From Clostridioides difficile (GTDB lineage Bacteria; Bacillota; Clostridia; Peptostreptococcales; Peptostreptococcaceae), in assembly GCA_024919175.1 (NCBI GenBank), contig CP103804.1, forward strand, positions 62,001 through 126,000: 64,000 nt of DNA. The letters run 5' to 3'. The translations under genes and the position numbers were made by a program. Position 1 is the stretch's first letter. Every line of letters begins with the position of its first letter. The notes under the pieces are model-generated. The model searched no databases and was not told the DNA's origin. It was given only the letters and a program-made list of their open reading frames with translations. Positions 34,042 to 48,647 of this stretch are shown here, piece after piece.

Positions 34042-36306
34042 TTATAAAATATCTAGTGTTGTATATTCTTTATTTATTTTTTTTATTCCTTGCTTGTCAA
34101 AGGCTATAGTAACATCTGTTCCAGTTATAGACACTACTGTTCCAACCCCAAATTTAGGATGATGTACTTTAGAACCAAGCTTTATATCTTCTGGATTAGT
34201 CTCTTTATTTGAATCTTTTATTGTAGCATTAACGTTATCTGCAACTTTAGATTTACTTATAGTATTCATATACTTTTTAGTATATTTATCTAACATATTA
34301 TAACTTGCTTTAGAATAACTTAATTCTTTTTTCATTTTGTACAATCTTTCTATACATTCTTCTGGTAGTTCTTCCATAAATCTTGAAGCTATTGCAACAT
34401 TTGTTTTACCATATAGTGTTCTCTTTTCCGTTAGTGACATGTATAACTCTTCTTTAGCTCTAGTTATACCCACATAACAAAGCCTTCTCTCTTCTTCTAT
34501 TTGAGATTCACTCAAAGACTTTATAGCTCTTGAGATAGGAAATAGACCTTCTTCCATACCTGTCAAAAATACAACTGGAAACTCCAACCCTTTAGATGTA
34601 TGAATTGTCATAAGAGAAACTCTATCATTGTCCTCTTCATCATTAGATTCAGATGTAAGTGCTATACTAGTTAAAAATGTCTCTAAATCTTTATTTTCAT
34701 AAGTATCATCGCTACTACTTTCAAACTCTAGTGCTATAGATATAAATTCTCTTAAATTATCAATTCTATCTTGAGCTTCTTCACCTTTACCAGTTAAATC
34801 TTTTTCATTTTTATTTCTTATCTCTACAAGTTCATCCATATAGCCTGTAGTGTCCAAAACTTTTTCTATTAACTTACTAACAGGATAGACTTCTTTTATA
34901 GTTCTAAGTGTACCTATAATATCAACAAATCCACTTATACTTGCTCTAGCTTTTGTGGATATATCAGAATTTGTTTCTATATCAATTAAAACTGAATATA
35001 TACTCTCTTGTTTCAGATTGGCTCTATCTTCAATTTTCTCTATAGTTCTAAGCCCTATACCTCTTCTAGGAACGTTTATAATTCTTTTTATAGATATGTC
35101 ATCCTGTGGATTTTGAATAACTCTTAAATACGCTACTAAGTCCTTTATTTCTTTTCTTTCATAAAATTTTGTACCACCATATATATTATATGGAATTTGA
35201 CTTCTATTTAAAGCGTCTTCCACAGGTCTCGCCTGTGCATTTGCTCTATAAAGTACTGCAAAATCTTTGTATGGTCTTTTCTCTTTCCTAGCTATTTGTG
35301 CAATTGAGTCAGCTATAAAGTCAGCCTCTTCTATTTCACTGCCAGTTAGCTGTATCTTTATAAGTTCTCCTTCTTTCTTTTCACTCCAAAGCTTTTTTCT
35401 TTTTCTTTCTATATTATTAGATATAACTTTGTTAGCTGCATCTAATATTACTTGTGTAGACCTATAATTTTGTTCTAGTTTTACAACATGTACATTATCA
35501 TAGTCTTTTTCAAATTCAAGTATGTTTCTTATATCAGCGCCTCTCCATCCATAAATACTTTGGTCATCATCTCCAACAACACAGATATTTTGATGTTCTC
35601 TAGCTAATAATTTTATTAGCTCATATTGAGCTTTACTTGTATCCTGATACTCATCTACCATTATGTATCTAAATCTACTTCTGTAATAAGCTAACACTTC
35701 ATCATTAGCCTTAAAAAGTTCTACAGTTTTAAGTATTAAATCGTCAAAATCAAGTGCACTATTTCTCTTTAAACGGTCTTGATATAAAGCATAAATATCT
35801 GCAATTTTAACCATTCTATTATCCGACATATTCATATCTTTAAACTGCTTTGGCGTATAAAGCTTATCTTTTGCCCCTGAAATAGCACTTATAACGGCCT
35901 TTGGTTCAAATACTTTATCACTTAAATTTAATTCTTTAAGGCAGTCTTTGACTAATGTCACTTGGTCTGCAGCATCATAAATTACAAAACTCCTATTGTA
36001 ACCAATTTTATTTATATCTTTTCTAAGTATACGAACGCAACAAGAGTGGAATGTACTTATCCACATTTCCTTAGTTTCTGAACCTATATTTTTTTCGACT
36101 CTTTCTCTCATTTCATTTGCAGCTTTGTTTGTAAATGTTATAGCTAATATACTAGGTGCTTGTACACCTTTATCTTCCATAAGGTATGCTATTCTTGTTG
36201 TTAGTACCTTAGTTTTACCTGAGCCAGCACCAGCTAGTATAAGTACTGGACCTTCAGTTTTTTCTACTGCTTCTCTTTGAGCAGGATTTAATGTATCTAA
36301 ATTCAT
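34042..36306 (-). CDS. pcrA: ATP-dependent DNA helicase PcrA
   Basis: Superfamily 1 3'-5' helicase of 754 residues for repair, replication restart and rolling-circle plasmid replication. Walker A GAGSGKT (about residue 28), Walker B DEYQDTS, QxxR motif GDDDQSIYGWRGA, motif IV EQNYRST and motif VI YVGITRAKEELY are intact. The final ~50 residues (LGSKVHHPKFGVGTVVSITG) form the SH3/Tudor-like tail that binds RNA polymerase. The ATG at 36306 has AGGAGGAG immediately before it, and is preferred to a start eight codons upstream. First gene of the pcrA-M18-patatin group. Confidence 0.96.
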   Translation of the reverse strand: MNLDTLNPAQREAVEKTEGPVLILAGAGSGKTKVLTTRIAYLMEDKGVQAPSILAITFTNKAANEMRERVEKNIGSETKEMWISTFHSCCVRILRKDINKIGYNRSFVIYDAADQVTLVKDCLKELNLSDKVFEPKAVISAISGAKDKLYTPKQFKDMNMSDNRMVKIADIYALYQDRLKRNSALDFDDLILKTVELFKANDEVLAYYRSRFRYIMVDEYQDTSKAQYELIKLLAREHQNICVVGDDDQSIYGWRGADIRNILEFEKDYDNVHVVKLEQNYRSTQVILDAANKVISNNIERKRKKLWSEKKEGELIKIQLTGSEIEEADFIADSIAQIARKEKRPYKDFAVLYRANAQARPVEDALNRSQIPYNIYGGTKFYERKEIKDLVAYLRVIQNPQDDISIKRIINVPRRGIGLRTIEKIEDRANLKQESIYSVLIDIETNSDISTKARASISGFVDIIGTLRTIKEVYPVSKLIEKVLDTTGYMDELVEIRNKNEKDLTGKGEEAQDRIDNLREFISIALEFESSSDDTYENKDLETFLTSIALTSESNDEEDNDRVSLMTIHTSKGLEFPVVFLTGMEEGLFPISRAIKSLSESQIEEERRLCYVGITRAKEELYMSLTEKRTLYGKTNVAIASRFMEELPEECIERLYKMKKELSYSKASYNMLDKYTKKYMNTISKSKVADNVNATIKDSNKETNPEDIKLGSKVHHPKFGVGTVVSITGTDVTIAFDKQGIKKINKEYTTLDIL

Positions 36307-36457
36307 ATTTCTCCTCCTGTTAACAGCCATAAATATATTTTAATCTAAAATATGAATTACTTCAAATTATAATTATGTATTATATCAATAGATTATTGTC
36401 AAATTTTAACAATTAAATAACACTTACTTATAAAAATTATTTTTATTAACTACAAAA

Positions 36458-36490
36458 AAAATAAACCTTATGATTTGGGGAATCATAAGG
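36458..36490 (-). terminator. Terminator of the cbiMNQO operon
   Basis: Perfect 10-bp stem CCTTATGATT/AATCATAAGG with a TGGGG loop; the minus-strand tail is TTTATTTTTTTTG. It lies 66 bp after the cbiO stop. Confidence 0.9.
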
Positions 36491-36555
36491 CACCTTTAAG
36501 GGGTCTAGGTTAAGGGTTATTATATAAATCTATTTTTTTAAAATAGGTTTAGGGC

Positions 36556-37380
36556 TTAATTATTTATTTGTATTAAGTCTCTTTCTTTCCAGTACTTATA
36601 CAAATCTTCTTCTTTCTTAAATAAAGGTAAGTTCATATTTTTATGTACCTTTACTAACCATGGAGATTCTAATCCAGCTTGTATAATATTGTTCTCATTT
36701 ACAAATACACTTTCTGCATTTCCTTCATCAATTAAAATCCCCTTATCCAGCACATATATATAATCGCATATCTCATACATTAAATTCATATCATGACTGG
36801 ATATTACTATTTTTATATTACTTTTATCTAATCTCTTTATTATATCTACAATAGACCTAGTGCTTACTGGGTCTAATCCAGCTGTAGGCTCATCAAGCAA
36901 TACAATTTCATTTTCCATTGCTATAACTGATGCAATTGCTACTCTTTTTTTCTGACCATAACTTAAAAAGTGTACTGGTCTATCTATAAAATCTATTCCA
37001 TTAACAGCTATCAAAGCTTTGTTTATTCTCTCTTTAATAAGTTTTTCATCCATTCCAATGTTTCTCATAGCAAATGCTATATCATCATATACTTTTGAGT
37101 AAAATATTTGTTTTTCTGGGTCTTGAAAAACAATCCCTACATTTTTTCTAAGATTATACAAACTCTTCTTATCATACTTTAACTTTTCTTCTTTGAAAAG
37201 TATTTCTCCAGATGTAGGCTTTAATATCCCCATTAAGTTCATAAACAAAGTTGACTTTCCTGAACCATTTGAGCCTATTATACCTATAACATTTCCCTTT
37301 GAGAAATCCATATTAATGTTTAGTAATGCATTAGCATTTTTTTCATATTGATATGTTAAATTATTTATTTTAAACATCAT
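36556..37380 (-). CDS. cbiO: Cobalt ECF/energy-coupling ABC transporter ATPase
   Basis: ATPase of the cobalt importer, 274 residues. It shows Walker A GSNGSGKST (about 36), Q-loop VFQDPEKQIF, signature LSYGQKKRVAIA, Walker B EIVLLDEPTAGLD and switch His in ISSHDMN. The Q-loop and the FLSYGQ form are typical of CbiO. It overlaps the cbiQ stop by 11 bases, implying translational coupling, and ends the riboswitch-controlled operon. Confidence 0.95.
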   Translation of the reverse strand: MMFKINNLTYQYEKNANALLNINMDFSKGNVIGIIGSNGSGKSTLFMNLMGILKPTSGEILFKEEKLKYDKKSLYNLRKNVGIVFQDPEKQIFYSKVYDDIAFAMRNIGMDEKLIKERINKALIAVNGIDFIDRPVHFLSYGQKKRVAIASVIAMENEIVLLDEPTAGLDPVSTRSIVDIIKRLDKSNIKIVISSHDMNLMYEICDYIYVLDKGILIDEGNAESVFVNENNIIQAGLESPWLVKVHKNMNLPLFKKEEDLYKYWKERDLIQINN

Positions 37381-38068
37381 TATCCCCTACTATGTGAAAT
37401 TTACCATCATACAATTTTATGTCTAATGATATACACATATCATCATACCTTGTCATAAGTCTTTTGTACAGCATACTTCCAAGAATTCCTAAGGATTTAT
37501 ATGAAGTTTTTAAATTTATATACCCAAACCTTAGTTCTTGTGACTTATATATCTCTGAAAATTCTTCTAAAAATATAAATATAAATCTATATATTAACAT
37601 TGATAATTCAACAAAGGTGTCTGGTAAATGCAATTTTTTAAAGAAAAATATTAACTGATTAAAAGGTGTTGTAAGTATACAAAAATACACACAAGTTAAA
37701 CAAGACATAGCTCTAAATAACACATGAATAGACATGTCAATAGATGCCTTTGATATTCCTATGTAAAAACTAAAAAACTGAAAACTATATAGTAAATCTG
37801 CTTTATTAAAAGATATATTTACAAGAGTTATACCTATACTAAGAAATAAAAAATACATTGGTATTTGAAGTAATTTCAAATAATTTTTTAAATCTATCCC
37901 TGCTACGCAAACAACTAAAATACTCATTAAAATCATAATTCCACTTAAGATAAATACATTTTTTACTACCATAGAAGCAATTAGAAAAATTGCTCCTATG
38001 GCTACTTTTTTATTTGGATTTACTTTACTTAATCTATTTGTATATGCATATTTATCAATTATAAGCAT
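37370..38068 (-). CDS. cbiQ: Cobalt transporter transmembrane subunit
   Basis: 232-residue membrane protein, the T component of the cobalt energy-coupling transporter. Five or so membrane helices are visible, and the C-terminal coupling region contains ELRFGYINLK and KRLMTRYDDMCISLD, corresponding to the two short Ala/Arg-x-Gly-type motifs that contact CbiO. Starts 2 bp after cbiN and overlaps cbiO. Confidence 0.93.
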   Translation of the reverse strand: MLIIDKYAYTNRLSKVNPNKKVAIGAIFLIASMVVKNVFILSGIMILMSILVVCVAGIDLKNYLKLLQIPMYFLFLSIGITLVNISFNKADLLYSFQFFSFYIGISKASIDMSIHVLFRAMSCLTCVYFCILTTPFNQLIFFFKKLHLPDTFVELSMLIYRFIFIFLEEFSEIYKSQELRFGYINLKTSYKSLGILGSMLYKRLMTRYDDMCISLDIKLYDGKFHIVGDNDV

Positions 38069-38070
38069 AA

Positions 38071-38355
38071 TTAACTTCTCTTTCCTTTTTGAAGACCTAA
38101 TATGTATCCTATTACACCTGCACCTAGAGCTGCTTGTGCAGAAAATAATAAACTCTCTATTTCTCCACTTGGTGGCTCATATGGGCTACTAAACCAAGGC
38201 TCATAATTTGGATTTATCTTAGTAATTTCACTTTCAGCTTGACCATCTGCTCCTCCATATTCAGCACCTGAATTCACAAGTAATGGGAATATAATCAGAG
38301 CTACTACTAATAAAAGTAATAATATATTAGTTTTTGTTTTTGTTTTAGCACTCAT
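38071..38355 (-). CDS. cbiN: Cobalt transporter small subunit
   Basis: 94 residues with an N-terminal membrane helix (ILLLLLVVALIIFPLLV), a short outside loop with GAEYGGADGQAE and a second helix (FSAQAALGAGVIGYILGLQKG), the standard two-helix CbiN layout. It acts with CbiM in cobalt capture. The start at 38355 (MSAKTK) overlaps the cbiM stop and has AAAGGAG upstream inside cbiM; a longer frame is possible but unlikely. Confidence 0.92.
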   Translation of the reverse strand: MSAKTKTKTNILLLLLVVALIIFPLLVNSGAEYGGADGQAESEITKINPNYEPWFSSPYEPPSGEIESLLFSAQAALGAGVIGYILGLQKGKRS

Positions 38356-39097
38356 TAGCTTTAACTCCTTTATCATTATTTTCTAGTATGCTTTTTTCTC
38401 CATTTTCTGTAATTAAATTATATACAATTACAGTAAGAATACCTTCTGCTATTGCTATTGGTATTTGAGTCATAAAGAAAATTCCTAAGAATTTAATTGC
38501 TGAAGCCATCACTCCACCAGATGGGTCTGGGAAAGCCAGTGCTAGTTGTATTGAAGTTATTGTATACGTGGCTAAGTCTCCTATTGCTGCTGCAAGAAAT
38601 ACTGGCATAGCATTGTTTCCATCTTTCTTCTTTAATGCTTTAAATATTAAAAATGATATAATTGGCCCTATTATAGCCATTGAAAAAGCATTTGCTCCTA
38701 AAGTAGTTATTCCTCCATGTGCTAATAATAATGCTTGGAATATTAGAACTATAGTCCCAAGAACAAACATTACACTTGGCCCAAACATTATTGCTCCAAG
38801 ACCTACTCCAGTAGGATGTGAACAACTTCCTGTTACTGAAGGTATTTTTAGTGCTGATAGTACAAATACAAATGCTCCACATAGAGCTAATAAAACTTTC
38901 TTCTTAGGGTCTTGCTTCACTATCTTACCTATTGATTTTAATCCAAATAAGAAAAATGGTATAAATATAACTCCCCATGCTATAGACCATTTTACTGGTA
39001 AGTAACCTTCCATTATATGCATTGCGTTTGATGTAACTGGAGTCAAAATGATTAACATAAGTGCAGCTATAACCCCTAATTTGATATTTTGTTTCAT
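38345..39097 (-). CDS. cbiM: Cobalt transporter substrate-capture subunit
   Basis: S component of the cobalt importer, 250 residues. An N-terminal signal-like segment ends at SNA, leaving Met-His at the mature N-terminus (MHIMEGYLP), whose His ligates cobalt in CbiM proteins. Six further membrane helices follow; CSHPTGVGLGAIMFGP is the family signature. It is the first gene after the cobalamin riboswitch and terminator, so synthesis should fall when B12 is plentiful. Confidence 0.96.
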   Translation of the reverse strand: MKQNIKLGVIAALMLIILTPVTSNAMHIMEGYLPVKWSIAWGVIFIPFFLFGLKSIGKIVKQDPKKKVLLALCGAFVFVLSALKIPSVTGSCSHPTGVGLGAIMFGPSVMFVLGTIVLIFQALLLAHGGITTLGANAFSMAIIGPIISFLIFKALKKKDGNNAMPVFLAAAIGDLATYTITSIQLALAFPDPSGGVMASAIKFLGIFFMTQIPIAIAEGILTVIVYNLITENGEKSILENNDKGVKANEC

Positions 39098-39163
39098 TTG
39101 ATTATCCCCTCTCTCCCTTTCTAATAATTAAAATATGAATAATACATGTATCCTTCATTCTAA

Positions 39164-39197
39164 CAAAATAAAAAAGCCTAGCTCGATGGCTAGGCTT
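39164..39197 (-). terminator. Riboswitch-linked terminator before cbiM
   Basis: AAGCCTAGC/GCTAGGCTT stem with a CATCGA loop, followed on the minus strand by TTTTTATTTTG. It lies between the cobalamin aptamer and cbiM, so it is the probable expression platform. Confidence 0.85.
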
Positions 39198-39300
39198 CTA
39201 ATTTTCGACAATCTAAATACAAACACATAAAATAAATATATCTGTATAATTATTATAAGAAACTTTCTCCATCCCCGAAGAAATTACTTTAATATTTTAG

Positions 39301-39460
39301 GCAGGTCTCCTGACTTAGCTTCATCCTACTCCTCTTCCTTCCCATGAAATATAAAAAAACATATTATCATAGTGGCTAACAAAAGTTTCGTCTGCATCAC
39401 AGTAGCGGGGGCTGTAAAGGAATTTAACCTTCTTCCCTATTAATCTTGCTTAAAGAACCT
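39301..39460 (-). ncRNA. Cobalamin riboswitch
   Basis: On the minus strand the conserved core is present in order: GCCCCCGCTACTGTGATG and GACGAAA, then GCCACTA, a GGGAAGG segment, AGTAGGATGAAG and the closing AGTCAGGAGACCTGCC at 39316-39301. These are the B12-box elements. It precedes cbiMNQO by about 200 bases with an intrinsic terminator in between, implying that bound adenosylcobalamin shuts off cobalt uptake. Confidence 0.95.
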
Positions 39461-39614
39461 ATAATATTATATATTTAATTTTTAATATTACTTTATTTTT
39501 AATTCATTTTCTATATAAATCATTGTATACCTTTTCTGTGAAAATTTCTACATTTTTTACAAATTTTATTCATTTTTATATTTTTATGTATATAAATTCT
39601 TTTTTATAAATCGT

Positions 39615-41390
39615 TTAACTCCTAATTATTTTCTTTAAATACATTGAAACTACATCAGAAAATCTAGTTATGTCTCTTGAATATATAAAATCATTTCCAT
39701 ATATTAATCTTTCAGCTTCAAGTTCTGATTCTTTCCCTGTAAATACTCCTAATACTAATATATTTTGTTTTCTAGCTTTTCTTACTTCATTGGCTGTGTC
39801 TCTTAAACCAACAATACCTCTATAGGCTTTCTCACCTCTTAAAGTTCTCTCACTGTTTTTTCCTATCTTTACATCATTTGGTCTTCCATCACTAAGAACT
39901 ATCAAAATTTTATTTTCTTCATCTCTATTTATTAATCCACTACATATAGACTTTATAGCTAAACCATCTCTATTGTTACCAGCACAGAAGTATTCAAAGA
40001 TATTTTCACTATTTTTAATACCATCATCATAATCCTTAAATCTTTTTAATATAGTATAATCTAAGAAACTAGAAAAACCCATAACCCTATTTGGTATTCC
40101 AACTTCTGTCAAAGCATTTGCAATTATGTAAGCTTGAATTGCTACATTTCCTTGGTTTCTACTTTGAGAACCACTTGCATCCAACAATATGTCAATAACA
40201 TATTTACCTTTTTCATTTTCTATATCTTTATAAAATATCTTATTGTTGTTACTTCTTCCAACTCTCCAAGCTCTATTTGCTAATATAGTGCCACAATCAG
40301 AATATACTCTGGTTTTAGCATTTTCTTCTACTAAAATCCTAGAAAGGCTTTCTTTTAATCGTTTTATTTGTTGTCTATACATCCTAGCATGTTCTCTAAA
40401 TTTGCCTAAATTATTCTCTTTTTGTCTAGTTACATATTTTAGCTGAAAAACGTTATTACATTCACTTCTAAGGACACCATCTGTGAAGTGAATTCTACAT
40501 CCCTCATGTACGTTTCTGCAATTTTGTGTTTCAAGCTTTTTAATTTCGCCCTTGCTTAAATAAGTTTTCCCATAATAATGTTCTATTTTAGTGTATATTT
40601 TATTTACAGTCTCTTCATCAACATATATAACTCTATCTGCTGAATTGCTGGTTTGAGAATTGTCAAAGTCTCCTACTCCCTCAATAAGCATTGATGAAGA
40701 AATTGAATCTATTTCACTTTCAACAATATCTTCATCTTCATCACTATATAGTTCTTCATACATAAAATCAGCAAATGTATCAAAGTTTACTTCAACATTT
40801 TTTACATTGTTTTCATCATATGTAGAATTACTTTCCTCACTATTCAATATATATTCAAAATAAGTTAGATATATAACATCTAACGCCTTTAAAATCTCCA
40901 TAATATCCTGATTTGTATCTATAAGCCTTATATCATTTACTATTCTTCTAGTTATACTGTCTAATGCTGGATGTTTGTCCATGTTATAAAGCACAAATGC
41001 ATATTTAATCTTGTCCATCATATTGTTATTATGTATCTTGGTAAAACGTGAAACAATATCTTTATATGCTCTTTTTCTAATATCTTCTATTCCAGGTCTA
41101 TCTTCAATAGCTTTTTCTTCAACAATTGTATTTAATACAACTTGAATTAGACCTAATATAACATCCTTATCATATCCTTTTCGTATTCTATTTGTGAGGT
41201 ATTTTTTAACTATATCCCAGTCTACATATTTTCTTCTAGCTCCTGCAATTATTGCAAAGTATAGACCTATCTCCTTTGAAGAATAATCTTTTTCTGATAT
41301 ATCTATACTTTCGTTATAGTCCCCAGCTATTGTCCAAGATAAGTTATTTGCTCTATTTTCAAATTCATAATCATCATATATCCATTTCAT
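39615..41390 (-). CDS. VWA-domain protein, CobT/NorD-like
   Basis: 591 residues. The C-terminal ~190 residues are a von Willebrand A domain with a complete MIDAS: ILLDASGSQSRN (DxSxS), the Asp of NNRDGLAI and LSDGRPND. The N-terminal ~380 residues are helical and acidic (EELYSDEDEDIVESEID), and a basic linker (YRQQIKRLKESLSRI) with RAWRVGRSNNN precedes the VWA. The layout is that of CobT and NorD-type partners of MoxR/CobS AAA ATPases. It starts 13 bp after the AAA gene. Aerobic cobaltochelatase would also need CobN, which is not here, and clostridia insert cobalt early by another enzyme, so the pair may serve a different metal-insertion or remodelling task. Confidence 0.87.
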   Translation of the reverse strand: MKWIYDDYEFENRANNLSWTIAGDYNESIDISEKDYSSKEIGLYFAIIAGARRKYVDWDIVKKYLTNRIRKGYDKDVILGLIQVVLNTIVEEKAIEDRPGIEDIRKRAYKDIVSRFTKIHNNNMMDKIKYAFVLYNMDKHPALDSITRRIVNDIRLIDTNQDIMEILKALDVIYLTYFEYILNSEESNSTYDENNVKNVEVNFDTFADFMYEELYSDEDEDIVESEIDSISSSMLIEGVGDFDNSQTSNSADRVIYVDEETVNKIYTKIEHYYGKTYLSKGEIKKLETQNCRNVHEGCRIHFTDGVLRSECNNVFQLKYVTRQKENNLGKFREHARMYRQQIKRLKESLSRILVEENAKTRVYSDCGTILANRAWRVGRSNNNKIFYKDIENEKGKYVIDILLDASGSQSRNQGNVAIQAYIIANALTEVGIPNRVMGFSSFLDYTILKRFKDYDDGIKNSENIFEYFCAGNNRDGLAIKSICSGLINRDEENKILIVLSDGRPNDVKIGKNSERTLRGEKAYRGIVGLRDTANEVRKARKQNILVLGVFTGKESELEAERLIYGNDFIYSRDITRFSDVVSMYLKKIIRS

Positions 41391-41403
41391 AATCTCACCT
41401 ATA

Positions 41404-42333
41404 TTAAATATGACTTATTGGAAATATATCTGCACTCTCCCATTTGTCAGGTATTCTAGTTTTAATTACATCTCCAACCATTTCTTTTTCATATATATCA
41501 AAAGTCTTTCCTGTCATCCCCATACTAATCGCAAGAGTTGGCTTTAATCCTCTTCTTATAGTTTTAAGAGATGCCATAAGACCTCTTAAATCAATAGCTT
41601 TACTTGATATTTCACCATTTTGAGATTTCAATTGTAAATCTAAAAATATTCCTGCAAATTGTGCTAATTTTTCTTCATCAGCATCTGAAAATTCATTTTT
41701 CAAAATCATCATTAACTTGTCCTCTTCTACAGGAGGAATATCTATTACCATAAACCTAGAGACTAGAGCTTCATTAAGCTCCTTTGTTCCTGCATACTCA
41801 TAGTTCATAGTTCCAATAAATCTTGTTGCTGGGTGCAAATTAACTCTCTCATAACCTGGTACATCAATCACCCTGCGATAATCTAAGGCTGAATGAACTA
41901 CAACTATGGCATCATTTTTTGCCATATTAATTTCATCAAATATCCCAAATCCTCCATTAACAGCACACTCATAAACTGAACCTCTTCTAAGTTTAACTTC
42001 ATTGTCTATAAATGTATCTGTACCTATAAGTGTTGAACTATCTGTATTTATATGAAATGATGTATTCCATTGAGGTCTATTAAATATCTCACCTAAATTA
42101 TCAGCAAGCAAATTTTTTCCTGTTGCCTTTGGTCCTGACAATAAAATATTTTCTTCTTCTAAAATAGCTGTTATACACATAGATAATATGTCTTTACCAT
42201 AAAAATAAGTTTTAGATTTTGTTACTCTATATTCCAAATCTTGTTCTAAGCTATAATAATTTCTGAAATACAATACATCTTCAATAAGTTTCTCATCTAC
42301 TCCTTGTACCCTTAAGTTATCTATTATATCCAT
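41404..42333 (-). CDS. AAA ATPase, MoxR/CobS-like
   Basis: 309-residue AAA+ ATPase. Walker A is SGPKATGKNLLAD (about residue 66), Walker B FGIFDEINMA, sensor 1 FIGTMNYEY, Arg finger in LNEALVSRFMVID. These fit the MoxR/CobS group, which acts as a chaperone with a VWA partner. The GGGG-rich site GGGGTAAGAAT precedes the ATG. Immediately downstream is the VWA gene, and beyond it the B12-controlled cobalt operon on the same strand. Confidence 0.88.
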   Translation of the reverse strand: MDIIDNLRVQGVDEKLIEDVLYFRNYYSLEQDLEYRVTKSKTYFYGKDILSMCITAILEEENILLSGPKATGKNLLADNLGEIFNRPQWNTSFHINTDSSTLIGTDTFIDNEVKLRRGSVYECAVNGGFGIFDEINMAKNDAIVVVHSALDYRRVIDVPGYERVNLHPATRFIGTMNYEYAGTKELNEALVSRFMVIDIPPVEEDKLMMILKNEFSDADEEKLAQFAGIFLDLQLKSQNGEISSKAIDLRGLMASLKTIRRGLKPTLAISMGMTGKTFDIYEKEMVGDVIKTRIPDKWESADIFPISHI

Positions 42334-42431
42334 ATTCTTACCCCTTCTTATATAAAATAGTATTTGTTTTCTTTCTTAACACCATTTTAGCACAAAAGGA
42401 TATAGCCTAAAATTAATTTTATAAATTAATA

Positions 42432-42464
42432 ACAGCCCCTTCTGTATTCTACAGAAAGAGCTGT
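42432..42464 (-). terminator. Terminator after the dedA-type gene
   Basis: ACAGCTCTTTCTGT pairs with ACAGAAGGGGCTGT (minus strand) with a TAGAAT loop and a TATTAATTTATAA tail; 13 bp after the stop. Confidence 0.75.
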
Positions 42465-42476
42465 CCATATATATTT

Positions 42477-43085
42477 TTATAATCTTATTCTATTGTGTTT
42501 TTTATGTATATGTGACTTAATAGCAAAACCAACAATAATTATAGCTATTGGTATAATTAAAACCATAAATTTATAATCATTATAATGTGACATTATTTTT
42601 ACCCAACTCTCTGAAAAAATATATCCAATGCTAATTAATGAAGTATTCCATATGGTAATACCCACAATAGAGGATATAATAAAAGTTATAATATTCTGAC
42701 CTGCAATACCTGCTATAAAAGATATGTATGTTCTACATAGAGGAATTAATCTACATACACAAACAGAAATAGAAGAGTATTTGTTGAAATAATCTTGTGA
42801 TGTAAAAATTCCCTTTTTTGCCTTTGGACATATCTCTACTATCTTATTTATAATAGATTTTCCTCCCCAATTGCCTATTGTATAACAAAATATCGACCCA
42901 AGTACACCTGCAACTATACTTAAAATTAAAATAGTTAGAAAACCAAAGTGATTTCTTGCTGCAATAGCTCCACAAAGTGGCAAAACTACTTCACTAGGTA
43001 ATGGAAAACAAGCATACTCAATCATAATTAATACAAATACAGATATTAGTCCATATTGTAAAATAAAACTATTGATTACAGACAC
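42477..43085 (-). CDS. DedA-family membrane protein
   Basis: 202 residues with four to five membrane segments. The family motifs EYACFPLPSEVVLPLCGAIAA, LGSIFCYTIGNWGG and CRLIPLCRTYISFIAGIAG (basic-Pro signature with the conserved Arg) are present. Several DedA proteins recycle undecaprenyl phosphate or flip phospholipids. The start is GTG at 43085 with AAAGGAG 12 bases before it, a slightly long spacing. Downstream of the rRNA operon and a separate unit. Confidence 0.9.
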   Translation of the reverse strand: MSVINSFILQYGLISVFVLIMIEYACFPLPSEVVLPLCGAIAARNHFGFLTILILSIVAGVLGSIFCYTIGNWGGKSIINKIVEICPKAKKGIFTSQDYFNKYSSISVCVCRLIPLCRTYISFIAGIAGQNIITFIISSIVGITIWNTSLISIGYIFSESWVKIMSHYNDYKFMVLIIPIAIIIVGFAIKSHIHKKHNRIRL

Positions 43086-43280
43086 CCACTTATCTATCTC
43101 CTTTCTTATTTAAAAGTACATACCTATAAAACCTCACATCCTAAATTAGAAGAATTAATTTATAAAAAACTCTTTAAAATATTATATGTGTTTATATAAG
43201 ACATTTATAACAGACTTGTATTTTTTAAATAAGAAATTTGAAAATGAGAAACTTTACAACAAAAAAATAAAAAAAGACTA

Positions 43281-43397
<117 letters not shown>

Positions 43398-43513
43398 AAT
43401 CTTTATGCTTAATAATATTATTAAGTTTTTGAAACTAGTAAAACTAGCTTCTTTAGAGTTAACACTCTAAAAACTACATATATATTTTAATCAATGAACA
43501 TCAAATAAATATT

Positions 43514-48193
<4,680 letters not shown>

Positions 48194-48345
48194 AAAGTTT
48201 ATCAGGCTCAGATACTATTGTTATCAAAATATCTGGCTTTATGGTTTGTTTCTTGTTTTTATAAATTAACCTACTGTTTAATTTTCAAAGTTCATTTTTT
48301 GTGCTTGTCTTTTTCATGTTTGCCCTTTTCTTAAGGACAAGTAAT
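48194..48345 (-). other. rRNA leader region
   Basis: Transcribed leader between the promoter and 16S. It contains CCTACTGTTTAATTTT (48270-48285, plus-strand reading) complementary to the spacer copy at 46663-46678, a 16-bp perfect stem bracketing 16S and the expected RNase III target. Confidence 0.75.
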
Positions 48346-48374
48346 ACTATATCACCTTAAAAATAATCCGTCAA
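48346..48374 (-). promoter_or_regulatory. rRNA operon promoter
   Basis: Minus strand TTGACG (48374-48369), 17-base spacer, TATAGT (48351-48346). Strong near-consensus boxes in the right place about 155 bp before 16S. Confidence 0.8.
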
Positions 48375-48647
48375 TACTTTTCAAGTTATTTTTTTTAATT
48401 TATTTAACTTTTATTGTCATATATTCTACTATAATGTAGTAATACCATAGCCTCAATCAATTTTAATATATTTATATTTTTTTATGAAAAATCACAATTG
48501 CTTATCTTAATTATTGATATTTTAAATATTCCTATATACAAGTTCAACAGTTATAATAGAAATCTCTATATATAAATTGAAAAAATACAGTAGAAAATAC
48601 AGATAATAAATAAGAATATAGAAATAGATATAAATAAATGTAATCAC
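48375..48647. other. Intergenic stretch upstream of the rRNA promoter
   Basis: AT-rich; a possible upstream AT-rich activation element precedes the -35 box (48375-48440). No reading frame or RNA gene is seen. Confidence 0.45.

Noticed and set aside
38640..38882. Minus-strand alternative frame inside cbiM
   Set aside because: Cys/Asn/Ser-rich nonsense frame within a clear CbiM gene.
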